From positions 62,001 through 126,000 of the forward strand of contig JACRMS010000026.1 of assembly GCA_016214845.1 (NCBI GenBank): DNA of 64,000 nt, in the 5' to 3' direction. Below, one piece after another: positions 24,656-33,643 of this stretch. The position numbers and the translations under genes are program-made. Origin of the DNA: Nitrospirota bacterium (GTDB lineage: Bacteria > Nitrospirota > Thermodesulfovibrionia > UBA6902). A model generated the notes under the pieces. It did no database searches. It worked only from the letters and a program-made list of their open reading frames with translations, and had not been told where the DNA came from. Numbering within the stretch: position 1 is the stretch's first letter; each line of letters begins with the position of its first letter.

Positions 24656-25231
24656 ATCAGGTTCGGCGGAAAGCCGCACTCTTATGTAGGCGTTCTCCCT
24701 CAGTTCTTTTATATGCTCAAGCAGTTTTAATCTCAATTTCCCCACAACGAGAATGTCCTCTATCTCATCCTTGACTTCGAGAAATTCTTTACCGCTGAAG
24801 CGTTCCATGTTGTTTGAATAAAAAGATTCTATCTCTTCTATCGGGACGTGTATCGAGGATTTTATTCTCTTCTCTATATATTCTTTTACAAGGGCATCAT
24901 CGTCTGCCGCTTTATTTGAGTTGGCAGCGCGCCCCGGCCTCAATCTTTTCGCCTGTTCAAGAAGCAGGATCCTGTTTATCATCTCATCCAGGACCCTGCC
25001 CTCTGATACGTTCGCATCTGACTTTCTTGCAGCGTTAAGCGCCTCCTGATATTCACTCTGCAGGACAACTTCTTTATTTACTATCGCCACAATCCGGTCG
25101 AGGACCTCTGAATTACAAACAGAGGACAGAAGACAGATGACAGTACACAGAATAATAATAACAAGTCTGCCTTCTGCCTTCTGCCTTCTGTCTTCTGTTC
25201 TCTGTCTTCTGTTCTCTGTCTTAGAACGCAT
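24647..25231 (-). CDS. SurA-like periplasmic chaperone N-domain protein (no PPIase domain)
   Basis: The start chosen is the ATG at 25231, inside the last codons of the Omp85 gene (11-bp overlap); an in-frame start at 25270 is possible but less likely. The product is about 194 aa. The n-region of the signal peptide (KTENRRQRTEDRRQKAEGR) is coded by a 7-nt-period repeat, followed by a hydrophobic core ending near SSVCNSE. Then comes a SurA N-terminal-like segment (VLDRIVAIVNKEVVLQSEY). No parvulin-type PPIase domain is present. It is the third gene after tamB and the Omp85 gene, suggesting a role in outer-membrane protein delivery. Confidence 0.82.
   Translation of the reverse strand: MRSKTENRRQRTEDRRQKAEGRLVIIILCTVICLLSSVCNSEVLDRIVAIVNKEVVLQSEYQEALNAARKSDANVSEGRVLDEMINRILLLEQAKRLRPGRAANSNKAADDDALVKEYIEKRIKSSIHVPIEEIESFYSNNMERFSGKEFLEVKDEIEDILVVGKLRLKLLEHIKELRENAYIRVRLSAEPDLP
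25160..25222. repeat. Heptanucleotide-type repeat (CTTCTGT units) at the SurA-like gene start
   Basis: Tandem pyrimidine-rich units (ttctgccttctgtcttctgt, then tctctgtc and so on) on the plus strand are read on the minus strand as purine-rich ACAGAAG units. They code the basic n-region of the SurA-like signal peptide. Confidence 0.75.
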
Positions 25232-27992
25232 GTCCAAAGCTGAAGTGGAGTTCTCCTGAAGTTTCTCCACGGTCCCTGTTCATTTTATGCCCGTAGTCTA
25301 AACTGATCGGGCCGATAGGTGTTTTATATCTCAGTCCCGCGCCGGAGGTATATTTTAATTTCATGCGCACATCCTGGAGCAGCTGCCACACGTTGCCCGC
25401 ATCCATAAATGTCACAAGCCCGAACCCTTTCCCGAGCGCTATCCTGAATTCGAGGTTTCCAAGGGCGAAGATGTTGCCGCCTGTCGGCGAATCGTCAGCG
25501 CCTTTTGGCCCGAGGGTGTCATTGCTGTATCCCCTGACCGTTGTCCTTCCGCCAAGAAAAAATCTTTCGACAAGGGGCAGCTCCTGAATGGTGTCATAAC
25601 TGTAAGCAGCTCCGCCCCTTAGTGAAAGCGCGAACACGACCCTTTTTATTAATGGGAAAAACCATGAGCTTTGGACTGTGCCTTTTATAAATTCGGTCTC
25701 CGAGAGCAGGGCCTTTGAGGCAAACTTGACAACAATGCCGTGTAATGCCCCCTTGGTTGGATCAAAAGGGTCGTCCCGCGTGTCATAAAATAATGAAGGT
25801 GAAACGCTGCCTATGCCGATTGTCCCGGAATCTTCACGGCTCAATATTACGCCGGGCTGAACGTCCTTGGTGTCAACAAAAGAATACTCATAGTTCAGGG
25901 TCGCCCTCCATTCTTTTTTTATCACTTTTTCCACGCCTAAAAGCGTGCCCATCCTGTCAATCTTGTACAGCACGTCTCTTGTGTCAAGATTGACCGACCG
26001 CGTCTTCTCTTTAATTAATAAAGCTGTAAACAACAAGTCCCGCTGGTTAAAAAGCCACGGCTCTTTGAAACTGAATGTATATCTCTCCTTGACCGCGCTG
26101 AAATCGCCCTTGAGCCCTATCTGCCTGTGATATCCACCGAGGTTATTGTAGTTGATCCCGAGCGAGGCGCGAAACCTTTCGTAATCGCCGTAACCGAGAC
26201 TGAGCTCCACGGAACCGGGATTCCCTTCTTTCAGAGAGACGAGCATGTCCCTTACAAGTTTACCGTCCTCTGTCTTCCCCGGTTCGAGCACGCTTACCGA
26301 TACTTCATTAAAGATACCAAGCTTGTATAGCCGCTGTTTGGTCGTTAATATATCTTCATAATTATAGGTATCGCCTTCAGTCACTGTAAATTCCCGTTCT
26401 ATGATCTTCGCCTTTGTCTGGCGGTTCCCGCTGATGATGATCTTCCCTATGACGGAAGGCCTGTTTTCCGTTACCTTGAAAGTTATAAAAGCCTTGTCCT
26501 CCTCAACCCTGCTTTCAACCTCAACGCGCGCGTCCATATAGCCTTTACTGTTGTACAGGGAAATGATCCTGTATCTCGCATCGCCTATGTCAACTAAATT
26601 GTAGGGGGACCCTTTCTTAAGCTGTATCGCGTTCTCAATTTCTGAAGAGCTGATATCGCTGTTGCCGTCAAGCTGAATATTTTCGAGCTTTGTCTGTGGC
26701 CCTTCCGCGATAATAAATTTAAGCAGCAATTGACTGCCGTCTTCCTGGAAATCTTTCTCTATATCTTTTATGTCCGTCTTGAGATATCCGAGCGCGTTAT
26801 AAAATCTCAGGATCGAATCCCTGCTTGCCGCCAACATGTTATCATTGTATGGCTTCCCTTCAGTAAGGGGAATTATGCTCTTAACGGCCTCAGAAGAAAT
26901 ACTGGTCCCTTCAAAGTCAATTTTCTTCAGAAAAACCTTTTTGCCTTCAAAGATAATAAAATCGAGCTTTATAACTTCATCCTCTGTCCTCTTTCCAGCT
27001 GCGACCTGCGCGTAGTAATACCCTTCGCCCAGGTAGACGCTTTTCATCCGGTCAAGCGCCTCCTGCACCGCTTCGTCAGTGACTTCCCCGTCTTCAAAAA
27101 AAGGCGTCTCTTTTTCGAGGTCCTTCGAGCTTACCGCGTAATTACCTATGAAAAACATTTCGAGTCTCTGCCCTTTTTCCACAGGTACGGCAAGAACGCC
27201 GTCTTTGAATTCGTACGGGCCGGCAACCGGGCTGAAATAATTTTCGGTCTTCAAAGATTCCTTCAGATTTTTTATTTGCAGGTCCACTTCGTCCTTATCA
27301 AATCTGTCCCCTTCCGATACCTTAAAATACCACCTCAGATCATCGGCGATGTCAACAGTATTTATTATCAGGGGATGCCCCTCGTTAATCTGTATGTTCA
27401 GGTTTACTTCCGCCGGCTTGTCCGTTTGTTCAGAGGAGATCGTGACTTCGGCGGCAGGGAACCCCTTTCTCCCGTAATGGTTGAGCAGGTCCGTTTTCGC
27501 CTTATTGAGATATTCTTCCCTGAAATCTTCTCCTTCTTTATACGGGACCACTTTTTTAATGTCCCTGGAAGAGACATATTTATTTCCTTCTATTACAATT
27601 TTTTTGATGAGCGGTATTTCTTTAACAACATACTTCAATTTGGTCCCGCCGTCATAAGGCACGGACACTGCCTGTATGTCGTAGAAAATGCCTTTCCTGA
27701 AGGCCCGTTTTATTCCTATGGCCAGATCTTCTTCATTGAATATTTGCCCCACCCTTAAATCGATAAGGTCAATTAATTCCTTCTTCTCGATCCTGTGAAG
27801 CCCCTCGACCTCAATCGCCCTGATGACTTTGTCCGTATCTGAGCCATATGTATAAATAGGAAGTAAGAAGCAGGAAGTAAGAAGTAAAATAAAGGCAAGA
27901 ATTCTACCCCTATTTTTTTCTGGATTCCCGCTTTCACGGGAATGACGCCATTTGCTGTGATTAATGTCGCAATATATATTTATCATTTTCAC
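25221..27992 (-). CDS. Omp85 outer-membrane assembly protein (BamA/TamA family)
   Basis: About 923 aa from the GTG at 27992; the true start may be an ATG a few codons in. After the signal region come about seven POTRA-like repeats (roughly 52-600; BamA has five and TamA three), then an Omp85 barrel with the VRGYSNDTLGP lid-lock motif at about residue 820 and a C-terminal phenylalanine. It inserts beta-barrel proteins into the outer membrane. Residues 16-24 (RHSRESGNP) and the hydrophobic core of the signal peptide are coded by dispersed repeats. With tamB directly upstream it may act as the TamA partner, but the POTRA number is closer to BamA. Confidence 0.9.
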   Translation of the reverse strand: MKMINIYCDINHSKWRHSRESGNPEKNRGRILAFILLLTSCFLLPIYTYGSDTDKVIRAIEVEGLHRIEKKELIDLIDLRVGQIFNEEDLAIGIKRAFRKGIFYDIQAVSVPYDGGTKLKYVVKEIPLIKKIVIEGNKYVSSRDIKKVVPYKEGEDFREEYLNKAKTDLLNHYGRKGFPAAEVTISSEQTDKPAEVNLNIQINEGHPLIINTVDIADDLRWYFKVSEGDRFDKDEVDLQIKNLKESLKTENYFSPVAGPYEFKDGVLAVPVEKGQRLEMFFIGNYAVSSKDLEKETPFFEDGEVTDEAVQEALDRMKSVYLGEGYYYAQVAAGKRTEDEVIKLDFIIFEGKKVFLKKIDFEGTSISSEAVKSIIPLTEGKPYNDNMLAASRDSILRFYNALGYLKTDIKDIEKDFQEDGSQLLLKFIIAEGPQTKLENIQLDGNSDISSSEIENAIQLKKGSPYNLVDIGDARYRIISLYNSKGYMDARVEVESRVEEDKAFITFKVTENRPSVIGKIIISGNRQTKAKIIEREFTVTEGDTYNYEDILTTKQRLYKLGIFNEVSVSVLEPGKTEDGKLVRDMLVSLKEGNPGSVELSLGYGDYERFRASLGINYNNLGGYHRQIGLKGDFSAVKERYTFSFKEPWLFNQRDLLFTALLIKEKTRSVNLDTRDVLYKIDRMGTLLGVEKVIKKEWRATLNYEYSFVDTKDVQPGVILSREDSGTIGIGSVSPSLFYDTRDDPFDPTKGALHGIVVKFASKALLSETEFIKGTVQSSWFFPLIKRVVFALSLRGGAAYSYDTIQELPLVERFFLGGRTTVRGYSNDTLGPKGADDSPTGGNIFALGNLEFRIALGKGFGLVTFMDAGNVWQLLQDVRMKLKYTSGAGLRYKTPIGPISLDYGHKMNRDRGETSGELHFSFGHAF
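27857..27949. repeat. Two dispersed repeats coding the Omp85 N-terminus
   Basis: 27857-27890 is an AAGTAAG-type 7-nt-period tract whose pyrimidine strand is sense and codes LLLTSCFLLP. 27921-27949 is tggattcccgct...acgggaatgacg, the HSRESGNP-coding hairpin repeat. Confidence 0.75.
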
Positions 27993-28020
27993 TTCTCACT
28001 TCTTACTTTTTACTTCTCAC
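27989..28020. repeat. AAGTGAG-type repeat between tamB and the Omp85 gene
   Basis: The 28-bp gap and the Omp85 start consist of tandem 7-nt-like units (cttctcacttcttacttttt on the plus strand). It may provide the ribosome-binding region (AGAAGTGA) of the Omp85 gene. Confidence 0.65.
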
Positions 28021-31000
28021 TTATTTAAACTCAAACCTGAATTTTAGGTCTCCACCGACGCTGCCTATCTCGTCCCTTGAGCCGACAAGGGAAACATTCT
28101 TATCAAGCTTGTATTCAAGCTTGATAACGCTTTCCTCGGTCGTGCCTATGGAGGTGGAATACGTCACGAAGAGTTTGTCCTCAAGCAGCCTCTTGCCTAT
28201 AGTGACTTTGGGGCTCAGCGAGCCTGTAGCGGTTGTATAAGGCTCAACATAAAACCTTTCGATACCGGTGATGCTCTTGAATTTTTCCCCCACCACGTCC
28301 TGCAGGCCTTCGGTAAGTATTGAAGCCGCCTCGCCCGCGGCAATGCCGCTCTCAAATCCTTTCGTCTCTTTCCTGAGCTGGCCTGCGGTAAGCAGGGTGA
28401 GTATCTCCATCTCATTTAAAGGGGGATCTGAAAAGAGCGACAGCGTAAATTTATCAATCGTCCCGTCCAGATTAAGTTTAACGTAGTATTCTCCCACATA
28501 GGTGTCGGCCATTATGTGGAACACCGGGACAATACGGTTGGAGTCCACAAAGTCGACGATGCTGCCCTCAAGGAGTTTGAATTCATTGCTCCTGAAATAT
28601 ATTACACCTTCATTGGCCTCGATCCTTCCGATAAGTCCGTAATTGGTGACGTTCCCGGTCAGATTGACTGATATTTTTATGGGTGTCTTTGCGATGTTAT
28701 TGTCTATGACGATATTGTCAGCCCCGGAGATATGCACGTTAAGCTCAAGGCCCTTTAAAAAAGCCGGATAATTCACAGGCTCGCTGCTGACTTCCTTAAG
28801 GCCTATGAGCCACTTGTTCCACTCAATGTTTTTCTCATACCTGGCTTTTATTATATCTATATTCCCGGAAAGCGTAGAGCCTTTAGGAGACATCTCATAA
28901 AAGAGCCTTCCATCCACTGTGGCGCTCACCTTTTCAACGGGCCTGATATTGATCCCTGAAAGCTGCGATGACACGTATATCCTCTTTACCGATAATTCCT
29001 GAACGTATACAACTCCGGACATGACTGCCGTGCCTCCGCCGAAGCCGGCCTGCACTGAATCAAAAGTGGCCCTGTCTCTTTTCAGGAAAAGGGTCCCGTT
29101 CACAGGGCCGACCTTATAAGGATACTCCTTCAGTGACGCGATAGCGTCGTTAATATTCACATCGCCTGTTATCTCAGGTTTTTCCCAGAAGCCTGAGACA
29201 ACAAGGTCCAACATCCCCTGCCCCCGCAGAGAAACAAGCTTGTCTGAAAATGCCTTTAAGGGTGCCAGGTTCAAATTGCCTTTGACTTTTACGTTGAATT
29301 GCCTGCCCGGACTCAGATCGCCTTCAGCCGACAACTCGCCGTTGTCTCCTGTCAGAGAGAGAGATTTTATCAAAAGCATATTGTCGGCAAAATTCAGGAC
29401 AACGTCTTTGCTGTTTCTGAAATCATATCCGTAGAGCGTGAGATTAAAAAAATTAAACTTTGACGATAACGAATAATTCTTTCCTTCCCCGTTTATTTTC
29501 GCATTGCCCCCGAGTGAAAGCGCGAGGTCTTTCGGCACGTTTTTATAAAAGCCAGCCAGCAGGAAATCATATCTGCCTCTATGGACGTCAACGTCAACGT
29601 CCCAAGCTATATTTTTGGAAAGAGAGACCCTTGCGTCAGCGGACACAGCCCCGTTTAAGAGTACTCCCTTCGCTGTGATGTTCTTTTCTTTCATCTCGCC
29701 GGTCACTTCTCCCAGTCCCGTATGAATGCCTCTAAACATGCTGTCAATGATCCTCATGGAAAACTTCATATCAGGCTTTTCAACGGCGCCTGAGCCTTTA
29801 ATGTCCATACTGAAGGTCGCATCAACAGGATAATCCTTGAACATATTGATATCGTATAAATGCATCTTGTCCGATGAGGCGGAGAGGCTGAATTTTTTAT
29901 CAAAGGACAGCGTTCCTTTTGCGGTAAGCGCGGAGTCGCCGTTTTGCGCTGTAACGGAGTTGAAGTCAATTCCCTTTGGGTCCATAGCGGCATTGACAGT
30001 AATTCTCGTGAACTGCTGGCCGTACACCATGCTTTCCACAGCCACTAAATTACCTTTGGCAATATAATTTTCAGAATCGCCCTCATATTCAAGAGAGCCG
30101 CTTGCAGTGCCCGTGACCGGGATGTCTTTATACAGGGCTGAAATAAACGGCTTTATGTCAATGTCCTTGACCAATGCCTTTGCCTTGTACGAAGGGTCCT
30201 TAAAAGAAAAGAGCCCTTTGGCGCCTCTGAATTCAATCGTGCCTGACGCGGCACAGGATGATTTGCCGTGAGTAATGTTCAGGTTGTTTACCGCGAGAGA
30301 ACGGACCCTGTATTTTAGGTCAGCGGACGCCTTTGTAAACATTATCCCGTGGACACTGCCTGTCACAGATTCGAGCTTGCCGGATATTTCAGGGTCTTTA
30401 AGAGGCCCTTTTGCCGCGCCCGCAAATCTGACAGGCGCAGAGAGTTTTGAATAATAAGGGACGGTCAGGTCGGAGGCGTCTTTGCTTTCGAGCAGGAGAT
30501 CGAGCCACATTATGTTGTTGTCAAAATCTAAAATTCCGTCTAAAGAAAGATTTGAAGCCGCCGTTGAAAAAACAGCATTACTTATTTCAAGGACATTCTC
30601 TTTCAAATCAAGGTCCCCTTTTATTCTTTGCAGCCTGTTAAGCACGTCTCCTTCAGTTTTGGAGGTATTCAGATAATTCACATTCGCAGTGACCGCAATG
30701 TTTCCCCCCCGGATATGTGTCAGTTTGAAATGACCGCCGAGCTGGCCCTGAGGAAATGGAGGCTCCCACCCTATGTATTTAAAAAATTCCGGGCTGCTGA
30801 TCCCGGAGATATCGGCTGCAACTGAATAATCCGCCTCCGGTATCGATATCGACGCGTCTCCTTTTCTCAGCTCCCCTCCATAGGTGCGCGCTGTGAACTC
30901 TTTAAGGGAGAATTTTTTGTTTTCGTATTTTAATTTCCCCTCCGCACTGTCAATTGGAAGGGTTTCGAGCATGGCCTTCTCAAGGCCCCCCGCGCCATCT

Positions 31001-31989
31001 CCGGTCAGCTCCGGGAAAGTGCCTTTTATTTTTCCTTTTACTGAAACCTTGCCGGTGAAGTTGTCCTTTACTTTCAGTATCTCCATTAATGTTTCAAGAT
31101 AAAACCTGCTGTCGGTTTTTAGATCAACTGTGAAAACCGGCAGGGAGGAACCATCCTTAGCGGCCATGTCAACTCTGCCTTCAAAAGACAGCATCCCCTC
31201 TTTTTCAGTTTTCAGATTTAAGAATTTGCGGACAGTATCTTCATATATTTCAGCGTTCCCTGTGAAGCTTCCGTCTTTTATAATCAATCCTTCCGCAAGA
31301 CGTATCCAGCCCTTTGCGTTTAAGTTAGACCTGGAAGACTTCACTTTAATTTCATCGATATCGATCCGGTCTTTTTCCATATTAAACTTCCCGTCCAGGC
31401 CGCCTTTTATCTCCGTGATGTCCGGCGAGCTCAACGTTATTTCATCGAGAAGCATTTGAGCGGTCACCGTTTTTTTCGTGGACATCTCAAAAGACAACCC
31501 TTTGCCGGAGACGGTCAGGCCCTTAGCGTTATTAAAACTGAATTTGCCGTCTGACAGCTCGATATTTTTCAGGCTGACTTTATATTTTTCTTCCTGCCCG
31601 GGGGCCGCCTTAGCGCTTCCCATTATCCTTTTCAATTCTTCCTCATCCACGGTAAGGTTCGGCTCTTTGACGGTCAATTTTCGTATCTTGATATCTCCCG
31701 TAAGCAGCCCCAACAGATCAATATAGGCGCGGGCCCTTGTGACCAGGAGAAGGCGGTTGCCGTCCCTGTCGAACATCTTTAAGCCCTTTGCCTGAATATA
31801 GAAAGGGAAAGCATTGACTACGGCATTGTCGATAATTATCCTCTCCTGTGTCGCGTTCTCAAGAACAGGGATGATGATCCTCTTTGCCGAGTTTGAAAGA
31901 TACGGCCCTCTGAAAATGAAGTAAAGGAAAACGCCTGCAAAGATTGCGGCGAAAATTATTATCAACCGCTTTATGAATTTACCTTGCAA
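28021..31989 (-). CDS. tamB: TamB-like translocation/assembly protein (AsmA/DUF490)
   Basis: 1322 aa. One N-terminal membrane anchor (about 8-27) is followed by an AsmA-like start and a very long repetitive beta-rich region typical of lipid-channel proteins. The C-terminal DUF490/TamB domain has a FTLSLFSDPPLNEMEILTLL-type motif and ends in beta strands with FRFEFK. The protein would span the periplasm. It is first in the operon tamB-Omp85-SurA-like. The start is a TTG (31989) with GGGAG upstream; no ATG fits better. Recent work on the family also links it to phospholipid transport. Confidence 0.92.
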   Translation of the reverse strand: MQGKFIKRLIIIFAAIFAGVFLYFIFRGPYLSNSAKRIIIPVLENATQERIIIDNAVVNAFPFYIQAKGLKMFDRDGNRLLLVTRARAYIDLLGLLTGDIKIRKLTVKEPNLTVDEEELKRIMGSAKAAPGQEEKYKVSLKNIELSDGKFSFNNAKGLTVSGKGLSFEMSTKKTVTAQMLLDEITLSSPDITEIKGGLDGKFNMEKDRIDIDEIKVKSSRSNLNAKGWIRLAEGLIIKDGSFTGNAEIYEDTVRKFLNLKTEKEGMLSFEGRVDMAAKDGSSLPVFTVDLKTDSRFYLETLMEILKVKDNFTGKVSVKGKIKGTFPELTGDGAGGLEKAMLETLPIDSAEGKLKYENKKFSLKEFTARTYGGELRKGDASISIPEADYSVAADISGISSPEFFKYIGWEPPFPQGQLGGHFKLTHIRGGNIAVTANVNYLNTSKTEGDVLNRLQRIKGDLDLKENVLEISNAVFSTAASNLSLDGILDFDNNIMWLDLLLESKDASDLTVPYYSKLSAPVRFAGAAKGPLKDPEISGKLESVTGSVHGIMFTKASADLKYRVRSLAVNNLNITHGKSSCAASGTIEFRGAKGLFSFKDPSYKAKALVKDIDIKPFISALYKDIPVTGTASGSLEYEGDSENYIAKGNLVAVESMVYGQQFTRITVNAAMDPKGIDFNSVTAQNGDSALTAKGTLSFDKKFSLSASSDKMHLYDINMFKDYPVDATFSMDIKGSGAVEKPDMKFSMRIIDSMFRGIHTGLGEVTGEMKEKNITAKGVLLNGAVSADARVSLSKNIAWDVDVDVHRGRYDFLLAGFYKNVPKDLALSLGGNAKINGEGKNYSLSSKFNFFNLTLYGYDFRNSKDVVLNFADNMLLIKSLSLTGDNGELSAEGDLSPGRQFNVKVKGNLNLAPLKAFSDKLVSLRGQGMLDLVVSGFWEKPEITGDVNINDAIASLKEYPYKVGPVNGTLFLKRDRATFDSVQAGFGGGTAVMSGVVYVQELSVKRIYVSSQLSGINIRPVEKVSATVDGRLFYEMSPKGSTLSGNIDIIKARYEKNIEWNKWLIGLKEVSSEPVNYPAFLKGLELNVHISGADNIVIDNNIAKTPIKISVNLTGNVTNYGLIGRIEANEGVIYFRSNEFKLLEGSIVDFVDSNRIVPVFHIMADTYVGEYYVKLNLDGTIDKFTLSLFSDPPLNEMEILTLLTAGQLRKETKGFESGIAAGEAASILTEGLQDVVGEKFKSITGIERFYVEPYTTATGSLSPKVTIGKRLLEDKLFVTYSTSIGTTEESVIKLEYKLDKNVSLVGSRDEIGSVGGDLKFRFEFK

Positions 31990-32087
31990 ACTTGCAGCTC
32001 CCTTTATCTAATGATTTACTCAGGATTAGATGTCATTATTTGAAATAAGTTACAGCGACCTCTTAATTTCTTTAAGAGTTTTATAGT

Positions 32088-32116
32088 ATATTACCTTAGT
32101 AATTGTGAAGGGTCAA
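32088..32116 (-). promoter_or_regulatory. Possible tamB operon promoter
   Basis: TTGACC (32111-32116), a 17-bp spacer and TAATAT (32088-32093) on the minus strand, about 100 bp before the tamB start. The -10 is weak. Confidence 0.4.
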
Positions 32117-32127
32117 TGAAGAAACAA

Positions 32128-32204
32128 GGGGTTGGGGTTCGGGGATTAGGGTTTGGAAGTTGGCTTTCTGTATCTTTACTAAACCCTAACCCCTAATCCC
32201 TAAC
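32128..32204. repeat. Telomere-like GGGTTA inverted repeat with a G-quadruplex motif
   Basis: The left arm 32131-32154 and right arm 32181-32204 are inverted copies (19 of 24 positions), rich in TTAGGG/CCCTAA units. The left arm contains four G-runs (32128-32151: GGGG, GGGG, GGGG and GGG with loops of 2-4 nt), a classical G-quadruplex pattern. It lies just before the tRNA-Ala gene. Confidence 0.75.
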
Positions 32205-32217
32205 AACTGTCTTTTAA

Positions 32218-32290
32218 GGGGGTGTAGCTCAGCTGGGAGAGCGTCTCGTTCGCAACGAGAAGGCCGACGGTTCGATCCCGTTCACCTCCA
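32218..32290 (+). tRNA. tRNA-Ala (CGC)
   Basis: A 73-nt cloverleaf: acceptor stem GGGGGTG/CACCTCC with the G3:U70 pair that identifies alanine tRNAs, D arm GCTCAGCTGGGAGAGC, anticodon stem-loop TCTCG-TTCGCAA-CGAGA with anticodon CGC, a 5-nt variable loop, T arm GACGG-TTCGATC-CCGTT, and discriminator A. The CCA end is not encoded. An accessory island follows immediately, but no second copy of the tRNA 3' end was found after it. Confidence 0.95.
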
Positions 32291-32348
32291 TTTTCTTTTT
32301 GGTAGTAAACTTAGCTGAATTTTCGGGATGAAATAAAGAAGGGGGGAC

Positions 32349-32801
32349 ATGAAAAAATATTCGCAGGAAGAAATCGAAGGGCTTATTACATGCAAGAAGC
32401 GTGTTATTGAGCCGCCGCGCAAAGAGATGAAGACTGACCGGGGGAGTCTGAGAAACGACATGAAGTTGGAATCGCTCGACGGTACAATGGGGTTCGCAGT
32501 TTTTATGAGAATAAATGAACGGTTCCCGGAGAATTTCTCGATCGGTCTTAATTTTATTCCAAGGGATGAGCCTGGAAGCTTTTGTCTGCTCCGGTATAAC
32601 GGGCCTTATGGCGAGCATGATAATGCACCAATCGATGAGGGTCATCCGCATTTCGGTTATCATATCCATAGCGCAAAGGCCGAACTGATTGAGGCTGGAA
32701 TGCTCCCTGAGAAATATGCGGAAATAACGGAGACGTACGCTTCTTACAAAGAGGCATTGTTTCAATTCCTGAAAATTATTAATATACAGGACGCAGAGTA
32801 A
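32349..32801 (+). CDS. Histidine-rich protein of unknown function, paired with DUF1828 gene
   Basis: 150 aa. The N-terminal half has basic helices (QEEIEGLITCKKRVIE); the second half has a striking motif block RYNGPYGEHDN...GHPHFGYHIHSA at about 85-115 with six histidines, suggestive of a metal or nucleotide site. The same layout is vaguely familiar from DUF6978-type proteins, but I cannot confirm that. GGGGGGAC precedes the ATG. The DUF1828 gene follows 50 bp later in the same direction, so the two may form one module. Confidence 0.72.
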   Translation: MKKYSQEEIEGLITCKKRVIEPPRKEMKTDRGSLRNDMKLESLDGTMGFAVFMRINERFPENFSIGLNFIPRDEPGSFCLLRYNGPYGEHDNAPIDEGHPHFGYHIHSAKAELIEAGMLPEKYAEITETYASYKEALFQFLKIINIQDAE

Positions 32802-32851
32802 TATTTTGATGATCTCGGACAGGACTCATTATTTGAGAGAGGTGATATACA

Positions 32852-33607
32852 ATGAATTACCTTGATCTGCTTAGGGCGCAATTCAACAACAGGGTCGATT
32901 TTCGTGAAAAACGCCCCGGTGTTTTGCAGCTTATCCTCCCCCTTTATCATGAAGACGGAGACATGATAGATATTTTTATCGAGCCACTGAACGGGAATGG
33001 AATTATACGGATCAGTGATTACGGGATGACGCTCATGCGCCTTTCCTATTCCTTTGACCTCGACACTCCAAACAAAGAGCGTATTTTCTCCAGGATAATC
33101 TCGGAGAATCAGGTTAACGAAGACAACGGGAAACTCTATCTGGACACTAAGCCGGAATCATTATATCCCGCCATTCTTCAATTTGCACAGACAGTAGCCA
33201 AGGTGTCGAACATGAGACTGTATAAGCGCGAAGTCATTCAGAGCCTTTTTTATGAAATCCTTGCGGAAGTGATAGAGGAGAACCTTAAAATGTACAATCC
33301 CCAGCCAAATGTTTTTCCTTTGTCTGAAAGGGATGATCTGGAAGTGGATTATCAGTTCGATATCAAACCATATCCTATTTATCTTTTCGGGGTCAAGGAT
33401 ACAGCTAAAGCCCGTCTCGCCACGATCTGTTGCCTGGAGTTTCAACGGGCCAAGCTGAAGTTCAAGGGGTTTGTTGTTCATGAGGACTTCGATAACCTGA
33501 GCAAGAAAGACCGCAACAGGATCACCAGCGCAACGGACAAACAGTTTATCTCTCTGGATGATTTCAGGAATAATGCGAATCAGGTTTTTGAACGGGAAGT
33601 TGCGTGA
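32852..33607 (+). CDS. DUF1828 domain protein
   Basis: 251 aa. The N-terminal ~95 residues match the DUF1828 pattern, with PLYHEDGDMIDIFIEP and IIRISDYGMTLMRLSY. The C-terminal part (about 130-245) looks like the DUF1829-type half, with ATICCLEFQRAK and a final FISLDDFRNN. Proteins of this type often occur in mobile or defence/toxin-antitoxin contexts, but no activity is known. GAGAGGTG lies upstream of the ATG. It is paired with the His-rich protein 32349-32801. Confidence 0.8.
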   Translation: MNYLDLLRAQFNNRVDFREKRPGVLQLILPLYHEDGDMIDIFIEPLNGNGIIRISDYGMTLMRLSYSFDLDTPNKERIFSRIISENQVNEDNGKLYLDTKPESLYPAILQFAQTVAKVSNMRLYKREVIQSLFYEILAEVIEENLKMYNPQPNVFPLSERDDLEVDYQFDIKPYPIYLFGVKDTAKARLATICCLEFQRAKLKFKGFVVHEDFDNLSKKDRNRITSATDKQFISLDDFRNNANQVFEREVA

Positions 33608-33643
33608 TGTCTGAAATATTTTATATGACGAAAAGGAGTAGAT

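Noticed and set aside
26730-27758. 342-codon plus-strand ORF opposite the Omp85 gene
   Set aside because: It is a mirror of a conserved coding region, with no domain, ribosome-binding site or operon context; the minus-strand gene has clear POTRA/Omp85 motifs.
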